From Flavobacteriaceae bacterium (GTDB lineage Bacteria > Bacteroidota > Bacteroidia > Flavobacteriales > Flavobacteriaceae), in assembly GCA_016780435.1 (NCBI GenBank), contig JADHLU010000095.1, positions 1 to 5,041 of the forward strand: a stretch of 5,041 nucleotides of DNA, read 5' to 3'. A program made the translations under genes and the position numbers. The notes under the pieces were generated by a model. The model made no database searches. It was not told the DNA's origin and saw only the letters and a list, made by a program, of their open reading frames with translations. Positions 1 to 5,041 of this stretch are shown here, in pieces (the first letter of the stretch is position 1; the number at the start of each line of letters is the position of its first letter).

Positions 1-155
1 TCGCTCACCGACAATTCGATATTTTGGGCTACTTCGGCGGTTCCGGCGTTTCCAGGAGCCACAAAAAGCGCTTCACACCTAGGACTCTTTGATAAACTAT
101 GGGCTATGGCGTGTTCTCTTCCTCCAGATCCTAAAATAAGTATGCGGTGCTTCAT
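1..155 (-). CDS. purD: Phosphoribosylamine--glycine ligase (GAR synthetase), N-terminal part, cut by window edge
   Basis: Only the first 51 residues are visible; the gene continues past the left edge. PurD joins glycine to 5-phosphoribosylamine using ATP, the second step of de novo purine synthesis in the cytoplasm. The visible part is the family's N-terminal Rossmann-like domain: a hydrophobic strand (ILILG) leads into the signature GSGGREHA at residues 9-16, followed by APGNAGT at residues 33-39. Both are hallmark PurD motifs. The ATG at 155-153 is the natural start because it places the first strand immediately after MKHR, as in relatives. There is no Shine-Dalgarno sequence. It begins 7 bases after the UXS stop codon on the same strand, so it is probably the last visible gene of the M23-GH3-UXS-purD operon. 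The catalytic ATP-grasp part lies outside the window, so intactness cannot be judged. Confidence 0.95.
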   Translation of the reverse strand, partial: MKHRILILGSGGREHAIAHSLSKSPRCEALFVAPGNAGTAEVAQNIELSVS

Positions 156-162
156 GCGTGTA

Positions 163-1134
163 TCAATTGAATGTTCGGTGTTCTTTGTGCCTCAGCTCTT
201 CGGGGCTGAGTTGCCTAAAATAGGCGATAGTTTTTGCCAGCCCCTCTCTACGCGGGGTTTCTGGCTTCCAGCCCAGCAAGTCTTGGGCTAACGAAATGTC
301 GGGCTGACGCTTCATCGGATCGTCTACCGGAAGCGGCTCAAACTGTATTTCACTTTTGCTTTCGGTCAGTTCAAGCAATTCTTTGGCGAATTCTAGAATG
401 GTCGTTTCGTGAGGGTTTCCCAGATTCACCGGAAGGTGATAGGAGGCGCTCAGCAACCTAAAAATACCCTCGACCAAATCGTCTACAAAACAGAAAGAAC
501 GCGTCTGACTGCCATCTCCAAAAACAGTCAAAGGCTCGCCTCTCAAGATCTGACCAATGAATGCCGGTATCACCCGTCCATCATTCAGTCGCATTCTAGG
601 GCCGTAGGTGTTAAAAATTCGGGCTATTCGCGTATCTAATCGGTGCACGCGGTGATAGGCCATGGTCATAGACTCTTGAAAACGCTTGGCCTCATCGTAA
701 ACTCCCCTGGGGCCAATCGCGTTTACGTTTCCGTTGTAGGTTTCTGACTGCGGATGCTCTAGCGGATCGCCATAAACCTCAGAGGTAGAGGCAATCATAA
801 AGCGGGCCTTCTTCTCTTTGGCCATTCCCAAAAGATTATGCGTGCCCAGTGAACCGACCTTTAGCGTTTGAATAGGAATCTTTAAATAGTCAATAGGGCT
901 GGCTGGCGAGGCAAAGTGAAGTATGCAGTCCACTGCACCTTTTACTGAGGTGTAGGTCGTGACGTCGTGTTCTACAAATTCAAAGCGCGAATCGCTTTTC
1001 AAATGCTCTAGGTTCTTGAGGTCTCCGGTGATGAGGTTGTCTATACCCACTACTCTGTAGCCCTCTGAGAGCATTCGGTCAGCTAAGTGCGACCCTAAAA
1101 AGCCAGCGGCCCCAGTGATTACAACGGTCTTCAT
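163..1134 (-). CDS. UDP-glucuronate decarboxylase (UDP-xylose synthase), extended SDR family
   Basis: A complete 323-residue protein, the usual length for bacterial UXS. The enzyme converts UDP-glucuronate to UDP-xylose and CO2 with tightly bound NAD, in the cytoplasm, supplying a sugar donor for glycans. Visible motifs: the NAD-binding GAAGFLG at residues 8-14, Asp32 after the second strand (ribose contact), STSEVYGDP at 116-124, and the SDR YxxxK pair Tyr146/Lys150 within YDEAKR. The HPQ-E-Y-G-VN-GPR stretch at 127-143 and RSFCFVDD at 212-219 are typical of decarboxylating UXS enzymes rather than of dTDP-glucose dehydratases or UDP-glucose epimerases. The Ser/Glu of STSE and an Arg, probably Arg212, match the residues used for decarboxylation in the related ArnA domain (alignment from memory). 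Its ATG overlaps the GH3 stop codon by four bases (ATGA), suggesting coupled translation, and purD follows 7 bases downstream. An assignment to another SDR sugar enzyme is unlikely. Confidence 0.93.
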   Translation of the reverse strand: MKTVVITGAAGFLGSHLADRMLSEGYRVVGIDNLITGDLKNLEHLKSDSRFEFVEHDVTTYTSVKGAVDCILHFASPASPIDYLKIPIQTLKVGSLGTHNLLGMAKEKKARFMIASTSEVYGDPLEHPQSETYNGNVNAIGPRGVYDEAKRFQESMTMAYHRVHRLDTRIARIFNTYGPRMRLNDGRVIPAFIGQILRGEPLTVFGDGSQTRSFCFVDDLVEGIFRLLSASYHLPVNLGNPHETTILEFAKELLELTESKSEIQFEPLPVDDPMKRQPDISLAQDLLGWKPETPRREGLAKTIAYFRQLSPEELRHKEHRTFN

Positions 1135-2639
1135 GGCTCTGTAAACGGAGTTAGGGCGTCGGCTACCGACCGATCATTTGACAGGCGTTTGATTTTGTTT
1201 TGGCCTCCTAGTTTTCCTTCGGCCTTCATAAAGGCCTCAAAACCTCCCTTGCGAACCTTAGTCAGCACTGCGGGGGTCAAAATCTTTCCGTCTATTAAGT
1301 CTTTGTAATAGACGTTTTGTTGCTGCATAGACAAGTCAATAGCGCGCATAAAAGCGGCTAAATCTGCAGGTTCTTGGCCAAACTCAATAAACCACTCGTG
1401 GTAGGGCAAGGTATGCGGATGCTCCGGAGCGACCTGAGGTGCCACCGAAAACTCAACAACCTCAGCGCCATGACCCGCCTCTTTCAGCGCAACCGACAGG
1501 GCTTCTTCTACCTCTTTGGCAATGACGTGCTCGCCAAAGGCTGAGATAAAGTGCTTCAACCTACCAGAAACAATCACTCGGTACGGGTTAAGCGAAACGA
1601 AACGAACCGTATCACCAATATTATAGGCCCATAGGCCCGCGTTTGAGCTGATGATTAATGCGTAGTCTACATCTAATTCAACCTCTGCAATGGTAAGGCG
1701 CTTAGGCTTTTCTGAATAGAACTCATCGGCCCGAACAAATTCGTAGAAAATGTTTGAATTCAATTGAAGCAGAAGTCCTTTTTCGTTCAATCGGTCTTGA
1801 TAGGCAAAGAATCCTTCGCTTGCCGGAAACAGCTCTATGCTGTCTACTTTGCGACCGATTAAGGCTTCGAATTTTTGCCGGTAGGGCTCAAAGTTTACTC
1901 CGCCGTAGACAAAAAGCGAAAAGTTGGGAAACAACTCTCCAACCTTCTTTCCGGTTCGCGCCACTAAACGCTCAAAATACATCTGAACCCATGAAGGAAT
2001 GCCCGCAATCAACGTCATGTCTTGGGTAACGGTCTCCTCAACAATAGCCTCTACCTTGGTTTCCCAGTCTTCAATGATGTTGGTTTGGTAGCTCGGCAAT
2101 CTGTTTCTTAATAAGTATTTCGGCAGGTAATGAGCAGAAATGCCCGAAAGGCGACCCATCTTGATCGCGCCTTTTTTGTCGAGCACAGGGCTTCCCTGTA
2201 GAAAAATCATCTTGCCCTTAACGTAGTCGGCATTATTGCGCTGAACAATGTAGTTCAACAAGGCCATTTTAGACGATTTCACTTGCTCGGCCATAGAGGC
2301 CTTTGTTATGGGAATGTACTTTGCGCCAGAGGTGGTTCCAGAAGTTTTGGCTAAATATTCAGGAGCTCCAGGCCAAAGCACGTCTTTTTCTGAAGCAATT
2401 ATGCGCTCTACGTAGGGCTTGAGCTCTTCATAATCGCGAATGGGCACGCGTTTGGCAAAGTCTGCAGGCGAGGTGATTTGATCAAAATGATGGTCTTGGC
2501 CAAAGGCGGTCTGGGCGGCTGTGGTAACGAGGTGCTTAAAGACCTTCTCTTGGGTCGCTTCAGGGTGGCGCTGCCAGCGCTGTTCTCTAGCGATCTGCCA
2601 ACGCGCATAAGGCTTTGCAAATAGGGCCTTCAAGTTCAT
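1131..2639 (-). CDS. GH3 family protein, acyl-adenylating (acyl-acid amido synthetase-like) enzyme
   Basis: A full-length 502-residue member of the GH3 family, named after plant enzymes that adenylate carboxylic acids (jasmonate, auxin) and conjugate them to amino acids. Three ATP/AMP-binding motifs are visible: [10 protein letters not shown] at residues 98-107, FPASEG at 271-276 and YNIGDTV at 339-345. A hinge-like [14 protein letters not shown] follows at 358-371, and a C-terminal lid ends in [14 protein letters not shown] (476-490). There is no signal peptide or membrane segment, so it should be cytoplasmic. The ATG at 2639 is chosen over the ATG at 2687. It forms a TGATG junction with the M23 stop codon and gives the family's usual N-terminus ([10 protein letters not shown]), whereas the longer form adds 16 uncharacteristic residues lying inside the M23 gene. 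It overlaps UXS by four bases at its end. The physiological substrate of bacterial GH3 proteins is unknown to me, so only adenylation of some carboxylic acid can be inferred. Confidence 0.92.
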   Translation of the reverse strand: MNLKALFAKPYARWQIAREQRWQRHPEATQEKVFKHLVTTAAQTAFGQDHHFDQITSPADFAKRVPIRDYEELKPYVERIIASEKDVLWPGAPEYLAKTSGTTSGAKYIPITKASMAEQVKSSKMALLNYIVQRNNADYVKGKMIFLQGSPVLDKKGAIKMGRLSGISAHYLPKYLLRNRLPSYQTNIIEDWETKVEAIVEETVTQDMTLIAGIPSWVQMYFERLVARTGKKVGELFPNFSLFVYGGVNFEPYRQKFEALIGRKVDSIELFPASEGFFAYQDRLNEKGLLLQLNSNIFYEFVRADEFYSEKPKRLTIAEVELDVDYALIISSNAGLWAYNIGDTVRFVSLNPYRVIVSGRLKHFISAFGEHVIAKEVEEALSVALKEAGHGAEVVEFSVAPQVAPEHPHTLPYHEWFIEFGQEPADLAAFMRAIDLSMQQQNVYYKDLIDGKILTPAVLTKVRKGGFEAFMKAEGKLGGQNKIKRLSNDRSVADALTPFTEP

Positions 2640-3511
2640 CAGAAGTTGATATAGTTTTGAGGGTCGATCGGCTTTCCGCCTCTCCACAATTCAAAATGAA
2701 GATGGGCTCCGGTGGAGAGTTCGCCGGTGTTTCCGACCAAGGCAATCACCTCTCCGGCGCGAACAGCGTCGCCTTGTTTTTTAAAAAGCTCTCCGTTGTG
2801 CTTGTAGACCGAAAGCATGTTGTTTTGGTGTATCAGAATGAGATTGTAGCCCGTGGCCGTAGACCACTCGGCGTGAATGACCGTCGCGTCGGCCACCGCC
2901 TTAACCGCAGAGCCTGTCTTGGCGGCTATGTCAATGGCTAAATGATCCGAAAGCGGATCGTAAGGCTGGGAAATCACCCCCTCAACAGGAACATAGAACA
3001 TGAGGTTTTCAAAACTGTCTTCGGTGATCAGCGGGTTGTACTGGTCTTCGCGCCTCACTTCACTTTCAAGCGACAGCATGGCCACGTTTTTTTGAGCCTC
3101 CAATACGGCGTCGCTTAACACCAGGCCCGGATCGGTCAACAGACTGTCTTTAGGCAGGTCGTCATAGCTGACCTCTCCTCTTATCACACTACTTAACTGG
3201 TTGAGGTAGCGCTTATTGCGCTCCATTACCTGATAAATAGAATCTGTTCTTTCTGCCAAGGAGGTCACTTGTCGTTTAACCTCTGCAGATTCTATGCCGG
3301 GCACCAGGTAGCGCAGTGGAGTGGTAGCGGTGAGTAAAAAGGTGAAAAAGGCAATGGCTGAAACGACAAATACGATGATAATGTAGGCGTTTAACCGGCT
3401 TAAGCTTTGGGTGTAGACCTCTTCAAAGGTATCGTCATTAACCACTACAAGTTTAAACTTATCTAAAAGCTTTGAGCGCTCTTTTTGAGGGTCTGAATGA
3501 GCCTTTGCCAT
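2639..3511 (-). CDS. Membrane-anchored M23 family metallopeptidase (murein endopeptidase)
   Basis: A complete 290-residue protein. In order: a basic cytoplasmic N-terminus (1-41) with a DKFKLVVVNDDTFEE stretch that I recall as conserved in Bacteroidota relatives, one membrane helix at about 42-62, a probable coiled-coil or linker region (about 72-155), and a C-terminal LytM/M23 domain (about 172-290). All catalytic features are present: zinc ligands His190 and Asp194 (HLAID) and His272 in HLHFE, plus catalytic His238 (YKHN) and His270. The domain should therefore be active, unlike degenerate EnvC-type activators, and should cut peptide cross-links of peptidoglycan in the periplasm. It is the first gene of the minus-strand operon; its stop codon overlaps the GH3 start by one base. 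A perfect TAnnTTTG box lies just six bases upstream of the ATG, suggesting a leaderless or nearly leaderless message. The next in-frame Met (residue 96) would remove the membrane anchor, so the start at 3511 stands. Confidence 0.93.
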   Translation of the reverse strand: MAKAHSDPQKERSKLLDKFKLVVVNDDTFEEVYTQSLSRLNAYIIIVFVVSAIAFFTFLLTATTPLRYLVPGIESAEVKRQVTSLAERTDSIYQVMERNKRYLNQLSSVIRGEVSYDDLPKDSLLTDPGLVLSDAVLEAQKNVAMLSLESEVRREDQYNPLITEDSFENLMFYVPVEGVISQPYDPLSDHLAIDIAAKTGSAVKAVADATVIHAEWSTATGYNLILIHQNNMLSVYKHNGELFKKQGDAVRAGEVIALVGNTGELSTGAHLHFELWRGGKPIDPQNYINF

Positions 3512-3516
3512 GGAGA

Positions 3517-3524
3517 CAAATATA
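3517..3524 (-). promoter_or_regulatory. Candidate Bacteroidota-type -7 promoter box for the M23-GH3-UXS-purD operon
   Basis: Read on the minus strand, this is TATATTTG, an exact match to the TAnnTTTG -7 consensus used by the Bacteroidota primary sigma factor. It lies in the only sizeable gap of the window, directly upstream of the M23 start codon with five bases (TCTCC) between. Transcription would start at or very near the ATG. No TTG was found at the expected -33 spacing, so the call rests on one element and on position. Confidence 0.4.
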
Positions 3525-3554
3525 CGCGATGGCCTTTAAACACTTTAATTTTAC

Positions 3555-3568
3555 TACATTTACATTTC
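3555..3568 (+). promoter_or_regulatory. Weak candidate -7 boxes for tatA
   Basis: Two overlapping plus-strand near-matches to TAnnTTTG occur here, TACATTTA (3555-3562) and TACATTTC (3561-3568), each differing only at the last base. They sit 16 to 30 bases before the tatA ATG in an AT-rich gap. No clear -33 TTG precedes them. tatA is divergent from its upstream neighbour and must have its own promoter in this gap or inside the M23 gene, which is the main support for the call. Confidence 0.22.
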
Positions 3569-3584
3569 TATAAATACGTGTTGT

Positions 3585-3782
3585 ATGTCGCTCGCAATTT
3601 CATTAGGTCTAGTAGGTCCTTGGCAAATCGTTCTGGTTGTGGTTATTATTTTGCTTCTTTTCGGGGGCAAGAAAATTCCAGAACTTATGAGAGGTCTAGG
3701 AAGCGGAATTAAAGAATTCAAAGACGCTTCTGCAGAAGACAAGAACAAAGACGATAAAAACCTAGAGTCTAAAAAAGACTAA
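3585..3782 (+). CDS. tatA: Sec-independent (Tat) translocase subunit TatA
   Basis: A complete 65-residue TatA/TatE-type protein and the only plus-strand gene. TatA forms the pore-like or membrane-thinning component that, with TatC, exports folded proteins across the inner membrane. The layout is textbook: a short N-terminus, one membrane helix (about 13-26), the Phe26-Gly27 hinge, an amphipathic helix carrying KKIPELMRGLGSGIKEFKDA (about 29-48), and a highly charged Lys/Asp/Glu tail (49-65). Gln14 lies 12 residues before the hinge Phe, the same spacing as Gln8 to Phe20 in E. coli TatA, which favours TatA over TatB. The N-terminus is six residues longer than in E. coli, but no other start exists before Met35. 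No tatC is in the window. It is divergent from the M23 gene (73-base gap) and convergent with the DUF4837 gene, the stop codons being 19 bases apart. No Shine-Dalgarno sequence precedes the ATG. Confidence 0.95.
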   Translation: MSLAISLGLVGPWQIVLVVVIILLLFGGKKIPELMRGLGSGIKEFKDASAEDKNKDDKNLESKKD

Positions 3783-3801
3783 GGATTGTCGTTCCTCGCG
3801 G

Positions 3802-4791
3802 CTATTGCTGCGGTTCAATTTTCAATGTCTTTATGATCGCCTCTAGCTCAAAGAGGTAGTCGCGCTTGTCTTTGTTGGGTGCAAAAACAAAGCCCTCCAA
3901 CACCACCTTTCTGTTATTTATTGAATCATTAACCACATAGGTCACAAAGGGTCCGGCCATGGGGTATCCGTTAATGTCCCACATTCCTCTCATCTCGGCA
4001 GCTTTAAACTGTCCCACCTGTGAGGCGAAAATATAGGGTCTAAAAATGGGTTCGGTTTGCATAAAGGTGACTACGCCCTCAACGTCTGGCCCGGGCACGT
4101 GTGCCTTTCCAACCGAATCTCTCATGGTGATAAGGTCTTGCAAAAAGGTGGCTTCGTTGTCGAAATGGTCTGCCTCTAGGGTATAAACCAGCAAGTTCAT
4201 GCTTCCGTTTTCAACCGGGCGGTCGATCCAGGCAAATGAATCGGTGAACTTTGCCGGACGATAGATAGACGGTATGGTCAGTTCGATGCCAAAGTTTTTC
4301 TTCAGCCTAGGCTCTGTGTACAACGAGCGATTAAAGCGCGTCTGAGCAGTATTCAGGTCGCTGCTCTTAAAACTTTCAATGGCTTGAGGCAAAATCTGAT
4401 GCAAATTTTGCGCTAGCTCTACCGTGTTGCGTCCTTTTACCACTACCAGGTTCTGAGGGGTGGCGTACATATCTCTTTTGATGTGGGCGCGCGAAAGCGT
4501 GTCTAACTGCATATACACCACCGAACGCGAGCGCATGATCGCTCCTTTAAAGATGTCAGGCGTAAGGTGTCGGATGTCGTACTTAGGCTCGTCTACTCCT
4601 AAGCCCAGTTGGCGTTCGAGCAGGTAGCTTTTAAGCGTGGTTCCGGCCTCCCCATAGAGCAGTTCGTTGTCGGCAACTACTATGACTTGATTTAGCGGCC
4701 CATTTGACTCGGGCAAATAATCTTTTACCTCTTTCAATCCGCAACCCGAAACTACAAGGGTAATAACTAGTGCCAGTAGACTGTTCTTCAT
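3802..4791 (-). CDS. DUF4837 family lipoprotein of unknown function
   Basis: A complete 329-residue protein with a lipoprotein signal: MK, a hydrophobic core (about residues 4-15) and the lipobox VSGC, making Cys17 the lipidated residue. The mature protein should be anchored in a membrane facing the periplasm or the surface. I recognise the DUF4837 pattern, a family I know only from Bacteroidota, mainly in the second half: the Phe/Trp-rich segment around 182-190, RDSVGKAHVPGP (224-235), AAEMRGMWDINGYPMAGPF (264-282) and the EGFVFAPNKDKRDYL stretch (299-313). No catalytic motif can be pointed to and no internal repeat was seen, so no function is assigned. It starts 10 bases after the stop codon of the LysM protein, so the two are probably co-transcribed, hinting at an envelope or peptidoglycan role. 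Any transcript running past its stop codon enters tatA in antisense. The ATG at 4791 is supported by the signal sequence beginning right there. Confidence 0.88.
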   Translation of the reverse strand: MKNSLLALVITLVVSGCGLKEVKDYLPESNGPLNQVIVVADNELLYGEAGTTLKSYLLERQLGLGVDEPKYDIRHLTPDIFKGAIMRSRSVVYMQLDTLSRAHIKRDMYATPQNLVVVKGRNTVELAQNLHQILPQAIESFKSSDLNTAQTRFNRSLYTEPRLKKNFGIELTIPSIYRPAKFTDSFAWIDRPVENGSMNLLVYTLEADHFDNEATFLQDLITMRDSVGKAHVPGPDVEGVVTFMQTEPIFRPYIFASQVGQFKAAEMRGMWDINGYPMAGPFVTYVVNDSINNRKVVLEGFVFAPNKDKRDYLFELEAIIKTLKIEPQQ

Positions 4792-4801
4792 GACTGCCGA
4801 T

Positions 4802-5041
4802 TTAAGATTTAGGATAGCGCTTCGGGTAAACCGTCAGTCGCTGGCCCACTCTGATGGTGTTGCTTTTGAGGTTGTTCCAGGTCTTAATCTGAGAGACTTG
4901 CACCCCGTAGCGCTTTGCAATAAGGCTCAAGGCGTCTCCCGATTGAACGCGATAGCGAACACGTTCGGGCGCGTTTATGAGTTCGGGTAGGGGTTTTTCT
5001 TTGCCCTCGTGAGCCTTTTTCGCCTCGGCGTACAACGCCGC
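4802..5041 (-). CDS. LysM-domain protein, C-terminal part (probable lytic transglycosylase), cut by window edge
   Basis: The reading frame stays open to the right edge, so this is the last 79 residues of a longer protein; the TTG at 5035 in this frame is an internal Leu codon rather than a start. Residues 28-72 of the visible part form one LysM domain: [18 protein letters not shown], then QIKTWNNL, then [11 protein letters not shown]. LysM binds N-acetylglucosamine in peptidoglycan. Before it lies a charged linker ([19 protein letters not shown]). In Bacteroidota this arrangement, a C-terminal LysM after such a linker, is typical of MltD-like lytic transglycosylases, which cleave the glycan strand, but the catalytic domain is outside the window and that assignment is inference. 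A non-catalytic LysM protein or a LysM amidase is also possible. It ends with a short basic tail (PKRYPKS) at a TAA stop and is followed after 10 bases by the DUF4837 lipoprotein gene. Confidence 0.85.
   Translation of the reverse strand, partial: AALYAEAKKAHEGKEKPLPELINAPERVRYRVQSGDALSLIAKRYGVQVSQIKTWNNLKSNTIRVGQRLTVYPKRYPKS

Noticed and set aside
106..639. Plus-strand open frames of 61 to 76 codons opposite purD and UXS
   Set aside because: They are shadows of strongly supported minus-strand genes, share no recognisable motifs and overlap one another.
2569..2581. Small inverted repeat GCGCTG-C-CAGCGC
   Set aside because: It lies inside the GH3 gene, encodes the QRWQRHPE region in frame, has a one-base loop and is not followed by a T-run; it is not a terminator or regulatory site.
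2640..2687. Longer GH3 start at 2687 adding 16 residues (MERRKADRPSKLYQLL)
   Set aside because: It would overlap the M23 coding end by 49 bases, and the extra residues are unlike the family N-terminus. The ATG at 2639 gives a TGATG coupling junction and the expected [10 protein letters not shown] start.
2615..2941. Plus-strand open frame of 108 codons opposite the M23 gene
   Set aside because: It lies opposite the well-supported catalytic domain of the M23 peptidase and shows no family features; it is a shadow frame.
3449..3460. 12-base perfect palindrome AAGTTTAAACTT, a possible operator
   Set aside because: It lies inside the M23 coding region and encodes part of the KFKLV stretch in the recognisable N-terminal motif, so coding constraint and AT-richness explain it. 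No second copy was seen in the window.
3783..3801. Possible bidirectional terminator between tatA and the DUF4837 gene
   Set aside because: The 19-base gap has no stem-loop of useful length and no T-run on either strand.
4725..4743. Surface-export signal after the lipidated Cys of the DUF4837 protein
   Set aside because: Residues after Cys17 (GLKEVKD) lack the compact acidic cluster known from Bacteroidota surface lipoproteins, so surface location cannot be claimed.

Overview
The window looks like ordinary chromosomal DNA from a member of the Bacteroidota, most likely a flavobacterium-like (Flavobacteriales/Cryomorphaceae-type) marine or freshwater bacterium. This rests on the protein families: a DUF4837 lipoprotein, a GH3-family protein next to a membrane-anchored M23 peptidase, and a short TatA of the Bacteroidota type. 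It is also supported by the lack of Shine-Dalgarno sequences before the starts and by a TAnnTTTG-type -7 box, the promoter element of this phylum. The species cannot be named from the sequence alone. No tRNA, rRNA, CRISPR array, insertion sequence or attachment site was seen, and coding density is very high: the longest gap is 73 bases.

Layout, right to left along the minus strand. (1) 5041-4802 is the C-terminal end of a LysM protein, probably a lytic transglycosylase, followed 10 bases later by a DUF4837 lipoprotein gene (4791-3802). (2) A lone plus-strand gene, tatA (3585-3782), converges on the DUF4837 gene with 19 bases between stop codons and diverges from the next minus-strand gene. 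(3) A tightly packed minus-strand operon runs from 3511 to beyond the left edge: an M23 metallopeptidase, a GH3-family acyl-adenylating enzyme, a UDP-glucuronate decarboxylase (UXS) and purD, which is cut by the window edge. Its junctions are a 1-base overlap (TGATG), a 4-base overlap (ATGA) and a 7-base gap.

Taken together, most genes concern the cell envelope: peptidoglycan cutting (LysM protein, M23 peptidase), an exported lipoprotein, protein export (TatA) and nucleotide-sugar supply (UDP-xylose from UXS). PurD belongs to purine synthesis and appears to be a housekeeping passenger at the end of the operon. The least understood member is the GH3 protein, whose bacterial substrate is not known; its translational coupling to the M23 peptidase is the most interesting biological hint here. 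I found no convincing new system; the findings are modest and mostly concern gene linkage and regulation.
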